A stretch of 64,000 nucleotides of DNA from Achaetomiella virescens. Its lineage: Eukaryota > Ascomycota > Sordariomycetes > Sordariales > Chaetomiaceae. The stretch's first letter is position 1; each line of letters opens with the position of its first letter. The DNA is taken from assembly GCA_031001845.1 (NCBI GenBank), contig JARNGD010000044.1:158797-222796 (forward strand). Reading direction: 5' to 3'. The notes under the pieces are model-generated. The model searched no databases. It worked only from the letters and a program-made list of their open reading frames with translations, and was not told where the DNA came from. Position numbers and translations under genes: made by a program. This document shows, one piece after another, positions 35,701 to 47,600 of the stretch.

Positions 35701-36166
35701 GCACCACAGCACCTATCCCGCGAATGGGGGCCGGGGGCAAGGGGCAAGGACCAAGGGGCTTAATGCTCACCCCACCACTCGTGGGTGAGGCTCTCCCGCG
35801 GGCTAAGTCGAGTCATTCTGTCCCATGTCCGGTGTGCTCCTCAGGCCTCGCAACAATGGCACGTCCCAGTGTTCCACTCTCGTCCTGGTGGGCCCCATGC
35901 TGCCTAGCCTACCTCGCCATGAACCCAAGCAGCGAACCTTCTCCCGCTTCTTGTCTGGCTCAAGCTGGCAGTGCTTTCCACATCTCATCTCGGACATCAC
36001 GCCAGCAGACAGGATATAAAGTCGACCATGCCTCCCACGTCTGCTCCGCCGGCCTCGGCACATCACGCCTGGACGCTCCCCCAAACTTGTATCATCAGTG
36101 AATATCACCCCTTGCCACAAAGAATTTCCATTCCGCCATACAACGCTTCAGTCACTCCAGTCGACG
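32706..36166. other. Long gene-poor stretch
   Basis: About 3.5 kb without a frame I can support on either strand. Frames reach about 160 codons but are compositionally biased and overlap each other. The last 200 bases are the likely promoter and leader of the Clr5 gene. Confidence 0.5.
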
Positions 36167-36922
36167 ATGGACAGCTATTACATGTATACCGATACTGGCG
36201 AGTCCAGCCAGCAGCCAATACAAGCAGCAAGCATCAGACCGTCCAAGCCCGAGGACTGGGAGCCATACCACGAGATCATCGCCCACTTGTACAACACCAT
36301 GAACATGAAGTTGAAGGACGTCATGACCGAAATGCAGGTGACCTACAACTTCAAAGCAACGTAAAGACCCCTGGCTGCCCTTGACACATGGCATAGACGC
36401 TGACCACCATAAAGCGAGAAGCAGTACAAGACCCAGCTCAAGAAGTGGAGCCTTGACACCAAGTACATCAAGGCTTCCGAGTACATGTTCATGATTAAGA
36501 CGATGCGAGAACGGGAAGCCGAGAACCCGCCGAAGGAGACCCGCTTCATCCTCCGCGGGAGAGTGGTCGACCCGAAAGACATAGCCCGCTTTGAGAAACG
36601 GCGCAGAAGAAGGGACGATGAAGGAAGGGGACCCAATCGAGTGCGAAGGTGGGACCTCTTGACCAGCTTCATTGGCCAACGGCGCCCTTTGCTGACATTC
36701 AAACCAGAGCCGGTCGAAGACCTCGTGTATGGGACACCACCGCCGGACGAATCTATGTCCTACAGCACAGCCTACAGCGAAGCCGCGTATGACACGTATG
36801 ACACCTTTCAATGTACGACAAGCGCTGCCTTCTTCCCGGACCCTTCAGCTGATTGGTTTCCCACTCTTCAGATGACCACACAGCTGGCTACTCCTACTCG
36901 TACTGAGCTGTTGGGGCCTTGA
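36167..36922 (+). CDS. Clr5-domain protein
   Basis: It carries an N-terminal Clr5 domain, named after the S. pombe silencing factor Clr5 and common in Pezizomycotina. ATG 36167 gives MDSYYMYTDTGESSQ. The domain follows (about residues 25-85): PEDWEPYHEIIAHLYNTMNM, KLKDVMTEMQVTYNF, a 54-bp intron (36361-36414, GTAAAG donor, GCTGAC branch), then EKQYKTQLKKWSLDTKYIK. The pattern 'W..yk..I..Ly....l.dVm..M...y.f.as.kqYk..lkkW' is complete. After it come a basic cluster (FEKRRRRRDDEGRGPNRVRR) that could be nuclear-localising, and an acidic Tyr/Ser-rich tail. It reads through without a frame break, giving about 233 residues. A nuclear or chromatin role is inferred from the domain. Confidence 0.85.
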
Positions 36923-38062
36923 CCGGTTATGCGGAGTGGTCAAATCAGCAAATTCTGGATGACTCGGTACCTTTCGCCGGAGAGGGAGCCACATCAGCAT
37001 GACACTCTCTTTCACTGTACCAGCAATCACCCCGTGGGCGACCGGAACAGCATGGCGTTTAATGGGTCGGATGGAACGGATTGCTGGGTTCACTTAGATT
37101 CCCCTTTCGGTTTTTTTTGTTTTGTTCTCTTTCATTTCTGGTTCAGAGACCACCATAGGCGCGCTTGAATATACCCCTTGTTCCTTTGGCACCTTTACCA
37201 CATCCGCCCAAACCCGGCCGACCAAAACCCCATAGTGATCGTCATGTCTGTGAAAACTACGCTCATGCGAGGAAGGCTACCGCAATCAATCGAAGCCGAC
37301 ACCCATCGCTGTTTCAAGCAACAACCAGAGGCCCTAACCCTGGTTGCCTAGGGGTGCCTAGATCTTGCGTAGTATTCATCTCTTCGCCTCATTTCCCCCC
37401 ATTTTGCGGCCCGATAATAGCCCTTATTCCTATGACTCAATCCCGAAAGAAGCACCAAAGAGCTTCTCCCGCGTGACCAAATCGGGGAGACCGGACACCT
37501 TCCAGATCTGTCCACGCTTCAGTGTCAAGGATTCAAGCAAACCAGACGTAATCCGCCGACAACCAGTCCGTATACCACCGAGGACGAGAGCGCTTACATA
37601 AAATTCAGATAATCGTCTAGGTCGGCCTGCAACAATCACGTATAAAACCAATGAGTCAACTGGGTTATTTCATTCCCTCTCGGCGCCCGCAGCTCAACAA
37701 CCTCGGCTATGCGGCGCTTCCCGCGTCTACTCTCGCTGCTCGGCGGACCACCATCTTACCCGCCGATGACTCTTCGCGATCCATTCTTGTGCATGCCATG
37801 CTTCAAGCACACATCATGCGAGGCTCGAGTGGTTTCTGACATGATGAATTGCGTAACACAATCTCCGAAGCTATGCTCGATGGTTGATCTCGACCTTGAC
37901 TTTCAAACCTGAAGCGACTCCCGACTCGGGCGGCAAAGTCCCAAGCAAGCTGCAAGCAAGCCAGCCGCCTCAACTTGCAAGTTTATCGAGAGGGCGGAGA
38001 CTCAACTCTTGCGTTACCTACCTATTGAAGGTTGGACATACCGAGCCAGCGCGTCTACGATA
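36923..38062. other. Intergenic up to transposon
   Basis: Short frames only. It ends in the TA target duplication of the pogo element at 38061-38062. Confidence 0.5.
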
Positions 38063-38111
38063 AGTCGCAACCCCTGCTTGTGGGCCACCCCCCCATTTGG
38101 GCCACCCCAAA
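38063..38111. repeat. Left terminal inverted repeat of pogo element
   Basis: Begins AGTCGCAACCCCTGCTTGTG and contains two GGGCCACCCC units. Pairs with 39880-39927. Confidence 0.95.
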
Positions 38112-38291
38112 CTGCATTGATGCCCAAGTAACCAACCATTTCAGAATGCCATTTTCTATCAATTTGAAGGCTCTAGATCTCGTACTTTGTATATGAAATC
38201 TTCTGCCAAAAATGCCTCGATATACCGAAGAACAGCTTCTCTAGGCGCTTCAGTCATCTAAAATGGCCGTAATCCGCACCGTCGCTAAAGA

Positions 38292-39849
38292 ATGGTCTAT
38301 ACCGAGGCAACCTTGTTCAACCGCCGTAAAGGTCATCAACCGCGGGAAGTAGCCTTCGAAGACCTCCAAAGGCTCTCCAAGGCCCAGGAAGACCGTTTGG
38401 CGCAATGGATCCTCAACCAAGTCGCCCTCGGGTTACCTCCTACGCATGCGCAAGTCAAGGAGCTTGCCCAGCGAGTCCTCTGTGAACGCGGGGACCTCAC
38501 AACGCTAGGAAAACGCTGGTTTGCAACGCTTCCTAGACAGGCACCCGGTTCTAAAGACTCAGAGGGCCCGTTCAATGGAGCACTCGCGCGTCAATGGGCT
38601 ACTATCGATGTTATTCGACCGTGGTTTTCACACTTGGCCGTCCCAGCCATCAAGGCTAATCAAACCAGCTAACCGTTGGAATATGGATGAAGCCGGCATT
38701 ATGGAGGGCATGGGAGTCAATGGCTTAGTTGTTGGAAGTGCCGAAAAGAGGGCCATCTTGAAGAAGCAACCCGGTACGCGCGCCTGGACATCCTTCATCG
38801 AGTGTGTCTCGGCCGAGGGCAAGTTCCTAAGTCCCCTGGTCATTTTCAAGGGCAAGAGCGTTCAAAAGCAGTGGTTTCCACTAAATTTGAAGCCATTCAA
38901 GGGCTGGGAGTTTACTGCTACTGAGACCGGGTGGACAAATAACGACGTGGGTGTCGAATGGTTGGAGAAGATCTTCATTCCTCAGACCTAGCCCCAGGAT
39001 CCGAAGGACTACCGGTTGTTGATGCTCGATGGCCACGGCAGCCATACTAGCGACGATTTTATGTGGCTTTGCTACAGACATCGCATCCAAGTCCTTTACC
39101 TTCCACCACACTGCTCCTACGTCCTCCAACCATTGGATCTATCTGTTTTTTCGAAGTTAAAAACCGAGTACCGCAAGCACGTTGCAAATCTGGCCTTGTG
39201 GAGCGATAGCACTGTCGTAGGCAAGCGGAACTTCCTCGAATACTACCATAAGGCACGTTTGGAAGCTCTAAAGGACCAGAACATTTGCAATGGATGGAGG
39301 GCAGCTGGGTTGTGGCCCGTAAGTGTATCGAAGCCCCTGATGAGCCGGTTGATGGTCAGGAACAGCCACAACTTAGCTGCAGTGCCCGCAAAGGCTGGTT
39401 TAAACAATGCCCTGGATACCTCTGGCCCTCCTATTACACCGGCGGCTTCAACCTTCAAAGAACCCGGGCCCTGGACTACGCCTTCCAAGACCATTGAACT
39501 ACGCCAGCAATTGGCCCAGTTTGGCACCCAGCCCAGGAAGCCATCCTCGCAACGGCTACTCTTCCGGAAGGTCAACAAGGCCTTTGACAACATGGACCAC
39601 GGCATGGCTATCCTACGCGTGGAAAACCAGGCTCTGCGGGCACAGTTGGAAGCTATACAACCTAGGAAAAAAAGGAAGGTTGAAATAGACCCAAATACGG
39701 TATTCGCCAACATTGGAGCTATCCGCAGAGCGCAGAAAGAGGCCGGGGCGGTCGAGGCTGACCCAGTTGATACTTCTGAAGATGGGGAATCCAGTGATGC
39801 CGGTAGTTGTATTGTGGTAGCTTCAAAGTGTGGGAATATTGGCAATTGA
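38292..39849 (+). pseudogene. DDE transposase of pogo element, interrupted
   Basis: Cut-and-paste transposase of the Tc5/pogo DDE superfamily. The N-terminus has paired helix-turn-helix parts (LSKAQEDRLAQWILNQVALG, then HAQVKELAQRVLCERG). An extra T near 38521 moves the frame to QRFLDRHPVLKTQRA, and a further slip-and-return lies at 38590-38660. The catalytic block starts with NRWNMDEAGIMEGMG (first Asp), followed by TSFIECVSAEGKFLSPLVIF. An in-frame TAG (38989-38991) follows. The rest has RLLMLDGHGSHTSDDF (second Asp), LPPHCSYVLQPLDLSVFSKL (third Asp region) and WRAAGLWP. A basic patch (PRKKRKVE) near the C-terminus could be a nuclear signal. The stop and three slips would block activity as read, though base-calling errors could explain the slips. 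Confidence 0.92.
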
Positions 39850-39879
39850 AGTATGTGGTTGATGTCCAGGGATGACATT

Positions 39880-39927
39880 TTTGGGGTGGCCCAAATGGGG
39901 GGGTGGCCCACAAGCAGGGTTGCGACT
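39880..39927. repeat. Right terminal inverted repeat of pogo element
   Basis: The reverse complement begins AGTCGCAACCCTGCTTGTGG, one C shorter than the left copy. Followed by TA. Confidence 0.95.
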
Positions 39928-41031
39928 TATGGCTTGCTCTGACTTGGTGCGAGATGCTACACGCCTTCGAAGCTCGGGCATTCTCAGGAGTAGTAATAGC
40001 GTACCATTGGAAACCGCACCGATTTTGCAAAGCCGCTCAACAGCGAGCTGAAGACCTAGTCTTGACAGCCCATAGCAACAATAATAGGCCGTGAAGTGAT
40101 CCGTAGTCGACGTGTTCGATTCTTTTGGCCTGGTCTCTCTGCCCGCACCACATTACAAAACTGTGTCCGTCCTCAACTCTGAACGTGGGCGGTTTGTTTA
40201 GAACAGTCAGGCACACGAAGCGACCTTGAGCAGAGTTCTAGGATTTCGAACAGAATGAAAAGAAACCCTCTCCTCTGGTATGGAGGTTGGTCGAGACAAG
40301 ATAGAGGGTTGAGCTTGACGACATATCTTTGTAACTCATCGAGAGCCTGGCCTGTTCAGGAAGCTGAAGATAAAAGTCCCACGATCAGAGTGCTTCCAAT
40401 CGCAGAAGGCGATAGGTAACCGGGAAGACAAGGTAGATCGAGGAACCCATCAGCTTCGCTCTTGGCTGAGTACCACGTGATGTTTAATTGACTTAACGAC
40501 TCATCTCTCTTAGAAAACCGGACTCTGGTCTCTGTTGAGCCCCTTGTCACCGGTTAATATCACGGAAGCCACTTGCTTCGTTTTGCACATCGCAGCCTTG
40601 CATGACCGTGGCTGTGCCGGGCCGATACGAGAAGAACCAATCACAGAGGGGAAAAAAAAAAACACAGGAGAAGACACCTTCCAATATGAATGACGGTGCT
40701 TTGATTGGTATCGGTTACCCGCATGGAGAGCCAGATATTCTGCATGAACCAGGCTGTCATCGATGGGAGTTGAGGGTGAAACGGTCCATCCCTTACCGTT
40801 AGGCGGCTCCTCGCAATGGGCTGAGGAAAGATCACCATGCGGATGGAGACAGGCAAGAAAGCAAAGCTGGCAGGCCTGAGATACCGGAACCAGTGGGCAA
40901 CCGCTGCTGCTACGTCGTATTACACAAACGGCCCGCTCTATGAAGCTAGCATACCAGTTTCTATGAACCACCCTGGATGAGCCATGCCGTGTCTGCAAGT
41001 GATCCGGTAAAAGGTTAGGCGCTAAGCATAG
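39928..41031. other. Intergenic
   Basis: Between the transposon and the 3' end of Rpt5. A run of ten A's lies near 40655. No supported gene. Confidence 0.5.
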
Positions 41032-42566
41032 AAGTTGACCGTCTAAACAAATCGTCAGTATCACGAAAATGTCTTTCTGATCCGTAATGACATCACTTAC
41101 ATCCTTCTTTTTGGCCTGTACTTCCGCGATGGCATCGACGTAGTGCTCATGGCCGATCTTATTTTTGCCCATGCGCAGGGCGATCATGCCGGCCTCGACG
41201 CACACAGCCTTGAGCATGGCACCGCCAAACTCGTCCGTGCTGCGCGCCAGCTCGCCCCAGTTGACGGCGGGGTCGACCTTCATCTTGCGCGAGTGGATCT
41301 TGAGAATCTGGGCACGCGCCTCCTCGTTGGGGAGCGGAACTCGATCTTGCGGTCTAGACGACCGGATCTGAGCAGGGCGGGATCCAGGACGTCCACACGG
41401 TTGGTGGCCGCAATGACCTTGATTCTATCGTCCGACGCAAAGCCGTCCAGCTGGTTGAGGAGCTCCAGCATAGTCCGCTGCACCTCACGGTCACCGCTCT
41501 TCTCGCTGTCGAAACGCTTGGTACCCACGGCATCTAACTCGTCGATGAAGATGATCGCGGCGCCTTCTCCTTGGCCAGCGCGAAGCAGTCCCGGACAAGC
41601 TTGGCACCGTCACCAATGAACATCTGCACCACTGTGGCCCGGCAAGCTTGAGAACGTGGCGTCGGTCTGAGCCGCGCAAGCCCTGGCAAGCAGCGTCTTT
41701 CCTGTACCAGGCGGCCCGTACATCAGCGCACCTAGAGCTTGTGTTAGCGTCATCACCCCTCGCAGACCCAGCTTGACCAACATACCCTTCGGAGCCTTGA
41801 TGCCAATCTTCTTGAAGCGCTCCGCCTCCTTCATGGGCCACACGATGGCTTCGATGAGCTCATCGATTTGCTTGTCGAGACCGCCGACATCGCTGTACTT
41901 CTCGGTCGGCTTCTCGTCCACCTCCATGGCCTTGACCCTGCTATCATACTCGGCCGGCAATGTGTCGAGGATGAGATATGAGTCCTTGTTCACACCGATG
42001 AGGTCGCCGGGCCTGAGTTTCTCAGGGTCGACGAGACCAATGAGGGCAGGAAGATGGTTTGCCTCGTCGATGTCTTGATGACGGCTGACTTGCCCACCCG
42101 AGTGGCGTCCAGATCGATGTTGGCGCCTTCCTCGGACGATTCGGCGGTCGGATCTAGATCTAGGAGCTCGACAACGTTTCCGACAAGGTATGGCAGTTGG
42201 CTGGAATGCATGTGTCAGCGCGTGTAACGGCTGCGATGGCAGGCAGGGCGCATACCGGTTGTTCGCGATCTTCTCCATATTCTCCTTGATCTTCTCGGCC
42301 ATGGTGGCCTTCTCGTGTGATAACCGTTGGAACTCGCTCTTCATGATTCTGGCATCGTTTCTCGAGCAGGCGTCGACGTGTTTTGATGTCTTCTGTGCTC
42401 AAACTCAGGATCTCTGGGTCCAGAACATCGTCCTCCTCCGCTCAGCATCTTTCATCTCGGCGTCGCCATCGCCATTTCCCTTGCTTCTTGTGTCGCCCTG
42501 CTTCTTATCCTTCTTGTCATCGCGCTCCCGGCGATCAAGATCGTCGAGCTCCTCGAGGGTGGACAT
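41032..42566 (-). CDS. RPT5: 26S proteasome regulatory ATPase Rpt5 (subunit 6A)
   Basis: This is one of six AAA ATPases in the base of the 19S particle that unfold ubiquitinated substrates and gate the 20S core. ATG 42566 gives MSTLEELDDLDRRERDD, a charged stretch, then the N-terminal coiled coil (KSEFQRLSHEKATMAEKI) and an intron. The OB segment follows (VGNVVELLDLDP), then LRPGDLIGVNKDSYLILDTL, the signature YSDVGGLDKQIDELIEAIVW, an intron, and Walker A YGPPGTGKTLLARA. Next are the Walker B region into ELDAVGTKRFDSE, the SRH VIAATNRVDVLDPALLRSGR, and the small domain (DEFGGAMLKAVCVEAGMIAL). The last intron (41100-41053) joins to TVNFYA, an HbYX-type tail that docks into the 20S ring. One added A near 42360 and at least three other single-base breaks interrupt the frame; for a single-copy essential gene this points to base-calling error. 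Confidence 0.97.
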
Positions 42567-43268
42567 GATGATTGGCGGCGCCTGTTGTCGGCTTGCTCAA
42601 GCAGCGGTCGACTATTTGGGAGGGAGGAGATGGAATTCGATGGAAAATATGCGGGCGTCTTTGGTTTTGCGGGCGTCGAGGGTTACGGAACCAGGAGATA
42701 TCTGGCTGCGATGATGCGGCATGCAGTTGGCGGTTTGGCAGGCGGCTGTGGAAGGGTGAAGGAGCTCAATCGAATCGGCCGTTGCTGCAGGCAAAAGCGC
42801 GACGTAACCAGGCAAGGCAGGACCCACTGGCACGGCAACCGAACTACACAGCAAGAAACACAGTGTGGATAGCACCATTATCGAACGGTATCGACACCAG
42901 TGTCCACTTGAACTCGCAAGGACTCAGCTTCCACAAGCGATATGCTCAATTCAAGCAGAGCAATAAGAAAGTGTAAGGCACGACGTGAGACCAACGAACC
43001 CGCACTCAATTATTGATGATATTATATAGGCGACTTATCACCCATAGCCGCTCGTTGCAGAAACGGCAGACCCCGTCATGAACCTGGCCTGCAAAACAGT
43101 GCCCACGAGAACCACGCCGCTGCTTAGCTTGCTGAAATACCTGCTCCCGCCAAACGGAAAAGTATACACGACGGTAGAAAAAGTATAAGGACACCGAAAG
43201 TAGCACTATGCCCCCCGTTAAGCGCCGTCCATAAGGCAACCAAGACCCCTTCCACACCATGCCATGCT
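42567..43268. other. Intergenic, Rpt5 promoter region
   Basis: No supported gene. It holds the Rpt5 promoter and the 3' end of the next minus-strand gene. Confidence 0.5.
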
Positions 43269-44082
43269 TTACTCATCGTCCAAGATCCTGCTTGCTATCC
43301 GCCCAACAATGGGAACTTCGTACCTGGATAGTTTTAGTGCCTCCTTGCTGTGTGCTCAGAGTAGATGGAGCACCAACCTGTCCAGCGTATCCGCATCCCG
43401 ATACGCATTCACACCAACCACGCAATCAGCACCAATCCCCCAGGAAGAACACCCAGCTAAGGAACGTTGACCACGAGAATAGCAGATGCACCACAAACAG
43501 CCCGTGAACAGCAGACTCGACTGCCATGCATGGAACCTACCCCCATTGTCAGCACCCATCATCCCAACCGCAGCAAGAAAGAGAACACTCACCTCACATA
43601 ATCACTCTTCCTTTCCAGAATCAGCAACACAATGGCCCCCAGCGGCGGCAGCGCCAAATACGCCAAACACGCCTCGTAGTCCAGCCTCAGCCCTAGGCTT
43701 GTGTCAAACTCGGACACCATCCCTTCCCTCGCTCCCAGCGCACTAAAGTAATCCGCCATACCCCCTCCCCCACTCACTCCACCCCCCCATTATTCCCATT
43801 ATTCACTGCATTCCCCCAGGGACTCGTACTAGAATGTGCCATCGGGCTCGAGTACCTCCCCGCGACGTTCTCGCCGGACCACGCGCGCTGCGGCTGCGGA
43901 TGCTGCAAGGGCGGCGGCGAGAACTGGGACTGGCGGTGCTGGTAGTGGTGGCCGGTCGCGGGGCGAGTAGTTTGCTCCCGCGGCGGGTGTTGTCGAGGGA
44001 GGTGCGCGGCGAGGGGCGGCGGCGCTGTGGAGGGCGAGCGGGTGTGCTCTGGCGGGGAGGATTGGTAGGGTGCAAAGTCCAT
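43269..44082 (-). CDS. UPF0132-type small membrane protein, frame-broken
   Basis: The N-terminus from ATG 44082 is Pro/Gln/His-rich (MDFAPYQSSPPEHTRSPS) with GGGMADYFSALG after a Gly/Asn spacer. The conserved core reads DTSLGLRLDYEACLAYLALP, a first membrane helix (LGAIVLLILERKSDYVR), an intron (GTGAGT donor) and FHAWQSSLLFT. Second and third hydrophobic helices follow (VVHLLFSWSTFLSWVFFLG in one frame), then NAYRDADTLDR, a short intron, and YEVPIVGRIASRILDDE with the stop at 43269. This order matches the fungal UPF0132/DUF4870-like family, whose function is unknown. At least two bases appear missing between FHAWQ and AYRDAD, near 43380-43520. A Tic20-like distant relation has been suggested for such proteins in general; nothing here tests it. 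Confidence 0.78.
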
Positions 44083-44742
44083 CTTTGGTTCGTTTGTGTC
44101 GGTCTGAAGAGGTCGGGGTTTGGGAAGGCTACTTCAAAGGTATATGGTTTCTGTGGCGGGAGAGCCGCGGTTCGTGGGTCTGTCCTGTTGAAGGGTGCCG
44201 ATTGTCGGCTGGAGCAAAGAGAGGCTCAAGATGTCGGTAGGAGGTTCCAGGTTGAGGTTGGTGGGTCGAAGCTGCCCAGTCCGCACGGTTATCAACCGCG
44301 ATAAAAGAGGGTATGTTTGCTGACTTGGCGACTTAAGCCGTTGGCCTTGGTGGGTGTCGATTACTGGGCAGCGTGCTGCCGCCGAATAACGGTGGGCTCG
44401 CCAACCTCAAGCGCTCTTTCCCGGGAGTTGTTCGAGTGTGGTGGCTGAGCCGCGTGGGTGTTTTGGGAGATGACGCGACAAGGTCCCTCTTAGCCGCTTA
44501 CCGGGCGAGCTGCAGGGACCTCCTAGCGCGGCAGTCCTCCCCAAGAAGGTCACCGATTCCTTCCAGACCCGCCCGTCGACAGTGCACCCAGATGCGGATT
44601 CGTCTGTGAAACTTTACATTGATATTGGATACAGTATAGTTTACAAGTCTAGATATCGCAACTACTGCAATGCGACACCCGCCAAACACCACTCTCCAGG
44701 CGGCGTGAGGAACACAATTCTAAGCGTTCAAACACCCTCCGT
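44083..44742. other. Intergenic
   Basis: No supported gene. Between the start of the UPF0132 gene and the 3' end of the mitoribosomal gene. Confidence 0.5.
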
Positions 44743-45794
44743 TCATGAGCTCTCCTCCTTCTTCTCACCGCCCTTGGGCCCATTCTGCTCCTCGTCCAAG
44801 ACGCTCCGCCTGCTCTCCAGGGTTAGCCACAGGCTCTTGCTTGCACCCTCGAGAGCACTCGTGAGGCCGAGACCTGCGCTCTGGAGCATGTAGACGAGCT
44901 GAGCGCGCAGGCCCTCCAGGCCGCCCTCGATCCCGCCAACCCACTTCACTCCGTCAAGGTCAAAGACCTTGTCCTCACTCCGGCCGCCAACCAGCATGAG
45001 CTTCTGAAAACCGCTCTGGGCGATCGGCTCATGATAGCCGGGTTCTTCTTCTTTGTCGGCGCAGGAAGGCCGGGGGCTCGGGCTCAGCACGCTCAACGCA
45101 GCAGCCAAATGTGCCGGCGAGACAGCAGGAGGGTGAAGATCGCCATAAACCAACGAGTAGCGGTGCAAGCTGGCTGTATGCCGAGTCCTCGGGCAGTGGT
45201 GCATCGCCCTTAGTGGCCTCCTTGACGGCCTTGTAAGCCGCCTTGGATAGATCGTGGTTGTATACCACCTGCACCTTGTCGCCGTTGATAGCAGATACTG
45301 TCGTCGGTTTGACCTTGGAAGGATCGTGGAACTCGACAATCTTGAGGGCGACATCGAAGATGCGCGTGCGGATGACCTGCAGCTGTGCCTTGGACGCAAC
45401 CTCGGCCGAGTCTGTCCCGGGCGCGGAGACATTGCCGAGCGCAATTCTCAGCTCACGTCTGACAGCGGCCCATTCTACCGCGGTGAGGTTGTTGTGTTGG
45501 AAAATGAGGATCAGGGGGGTCGAGCGGAGGAGGGAGGTGTATGTTCGGAGAAGCTGGGACTTCCGGGTATCTGAAGGACGGGCGGTAGGGGGCTTGGTTG
45601 GGGGCACGTAGTCGGCGGGCAGCTTAAAGCTCGACACTTTCGAAGCGCCGGCAGCGGTAGCGTATTGCCTGGTGGCCGCAACAGCTACCGGTGTCGACGG
45701 GAGCAGGAGGACGGCGGATTGACTCGATATCCTCGACGGCTTAACGGCGGAACCCAGGCCGCGCGCGGCCGCGCATCGTAGTTCTCGGGGCCAT
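44743..45794 (-). CDS. Mitochondrial large-subunit ribosomal protein uL10m
   Basis: It belongs to the stalk base of the mitochondrial 54S subunit (YmL11/MRPL11 in yeast). ATG 45794 opens a basic, Ala/Ser-rich presequence (RGLGSAVKPSRISSQSAVLL, then ATRQYATAAGASK), typical for matrix import, after a one-base slip near 45780. The mature part reads LPADYVPPTKPPTARPSDTR, KSQLLRTYTSLLRSTPLILI, FQHNNLTAVEWAAVRRELRI and VQVVYNHDLSKAAYKAVKEA. It then shifts frame near 45130-45180 to a C-terminus with KLMLVGGRSEDKVFDLDGVK and WVGGIEGGLEGLRAQLVYML, ending in a Glu/Lys-rich tail at 44743. Its start faces trpD across about 490 bp, so the two may share a divergent promoter. Confidence 0.85.
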
Positions 45795-46284
45795 TTGCTG
45801 TCAAACTATTAGAGCCGGAAGCAATTGAGCAACAGTGGAGCGTACTGACCTGAAGCGACGTCGCCTACCCACTGCCTGACCTGCTGTTCGCGATTCCCAG
45901 GAACCGAAATTTTGGCGTCGCCAATCGAGGACGCTTGGGCCAACGCGCCGGGAACCAGAGACGCATACCTTACCGCCCAAAATTCTGCCGTCCGTTGGGC
46001 CTAGCGCCCGGACCGCCGATCCCTGCAGTGCCCCGCTGAAGCTCCGGTCATCGCGGGGCATTTCTGGAGCTGCAGGTGGCTCAGAGAAGCAGCAATCTGA
46101 GCTCTTGTCGTTCTGGTCCGCAATGAGTCAACCGCAATACCACCTGCCTTAGTCCATTCTTGGGCCGCGTTGACACTCGCTTCTCATTCCGATTACATAG
46201 GGGTTCGAGAAATTGGGAGTCAATAAACCCCGAAATCTTTCAGGGCAACTACAAGTCGGCCTACCCAGTATCAGAGCGCCCACC
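45795..46284. promoter_or_regulatory. Divergent promoter region, uL10m and trpD
   Basis: About 490 bp between divergent starts. No TATA box or known operator is obvious. Confidence 0.4.
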
Positions 46285-47600
46285 ATGGAGCCCGCAATCC
46301 TCGTCGAGGAGCTCCAAAGGTCGACATCAAGCCATTGCTCGCGAGGCTCTGGCCAGTCGGACATCCAGATCCCGTGTCTCCCGAGGAGATTGCCGAAGCC
46401 ATCTCGTACTTCTTCACGGACCAGATCACGCCTGTGCAGGCTGGGTCCCTGCTGATGTGCTTGCACTTTACTGGACTGGACCGTCAAGCAGAGGTGCTGG
46501 CCAGGACGGCAGAATGCATGCTCAAGGCGGCAGCGAAGATCGACCAGTCGCTCTTCGAGCAACTATCAATGGACGGCGCAGAAAGGAGGGCGAATATGGC
46601 GGTGGATTGGTAGCCTCCTCCCACTCCTCCTTACCTTGATCCGGCTAACCCTTCCAGATCGACATCGTCGGCACTGGCGGCGACTCGCACAACACCTTCA
46701 ACATTAGCACTACCTCCCCTTGCTTCCAGCCTCCTGATGATCGCCAAGCACGGTAACAAAGCCTCAACCTCCAAATCCGGCTCTGCCGATCTGCTCAACT
46801 GCATGGAGCCCCGACCGCCGCAAATCGCCCGCGTCCGCCCAGACACCATCGCGTCCCTCTACGATGCCACCAACTACGGGTTTCTCTTCGCGCCCGTCTT
46901 CCACCCAGGCATGCGCTACGTCGCTCCCATCCGTCGCCAACTACCCTGGCGCACCGTCTTCAACCTCGTTGGGCCGCTCGCCAACCCGTCGACCTCCGCG
47001 AGGACGACATGCCCCTCAACTCGCTCCTCGAGGCGCGCATGATCGGCGTAGCGCGCAAGGACATCGGGCCCGTCTTCGCCCACGCGCTCAAGCTCGCCGG
47101 CGCGCGGAAGGCAATGGTCGTTTGCGGCGACGAGGAGCTCGACGAGATCAGCTGCGCGGGGCCGACGCTGTGCTGGCGGCTCACGCCCAACTCGGCCGAC
47201 CCGGAGGGCGGGGAGCCTGCGACGGAGCATTTCCTTTTGCATCCCAGTGACTTTGGCCTGCCGACACACCCCCTGTCGGAGGTAAGCCCCGGCAAGGAGC
47301 CCGAGGAGAACGCGCAGATCCTGCGGCGGATCTTGCACGGGGAGATGCCGGACGATGATCCGATTTTGCACTTTGTGCTGATCAATACTGCCGCGCTCTT
47401 TGTCGTGTCGGGGATATGCGAAGCGGATACGAGCGATATGGGGCATGGCGATGACGGAGTGGTGATCAAGGAGCGCGGCCCTGGAGGCGGGCGCTGGAAG
47501 GAGGGTGTGCGGGAGGGCGCGCTGGGCGATTAAGAGCGGCGAGGCGGCGAGGCAGTGGGCCAAATTTGTGGAGGTTACGAATAGCTTTTCGGATTATTAG
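46285..47600 (+). CDS. TRP4: Anthranilate phosphoribosyltransferase (tryptophan pathway)
   Basis: It joins anthranilate to phosphoribosyl pyrophosphate, the second committed step to tryptophan. ATG 46285 (context CACCATGG) gives MEPAILVEELQR. The frame slips, then reads KPLLARLWP and VSPEEIAEAISYFFTDQITP. A 47-bp intron near 46610 (GTAGCC donor, CCAG acceptor) leads to the PRPP loop, IDIVGTGGDSHNTFNISTTS. Next come IAKHGNKASTSKSGSADLL, YGFLFAPVFHPGMRYVAPIR, and NLVGPLANP. After another slip the DDMPLNS anthranilate/metal segment and ARMIGVARKDIGPVFAHALK appear, and the C-terminus reads LRRILHGEMPDDDPILHFVL and SGEAARQWAKFVE. Stop at 47600. The last break is near 47520, where an apparent stop GATTAA lies in one frame and the sense goes on in another. 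All active-site blocks are present. Confidence 0.94.

Larger units (their letters stand above)
38063..39927 (+). mobile_element. Near-complete pogo/Fot1-type DNA transposon
   Basis: The element is 1865 bp, the usual size of Fot1 relatives, with inverted repeats of about 49 bp at both ends and a TA duplication outside each (38061-38062 and 39928-39929). It encodes one transposase on the plus strand. The repeats differ from each other by one base in a C run, which points to recent insertion. Its ends are unrelated to those of the element at 16998-18094. Confidence 0.95.

Noticed and set aside
32706..36166. Possible hidden gene in the long gap
   Set aside because: Read in all frames without finding any conserved motif or linked splice sites. 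Left as gene-poor.
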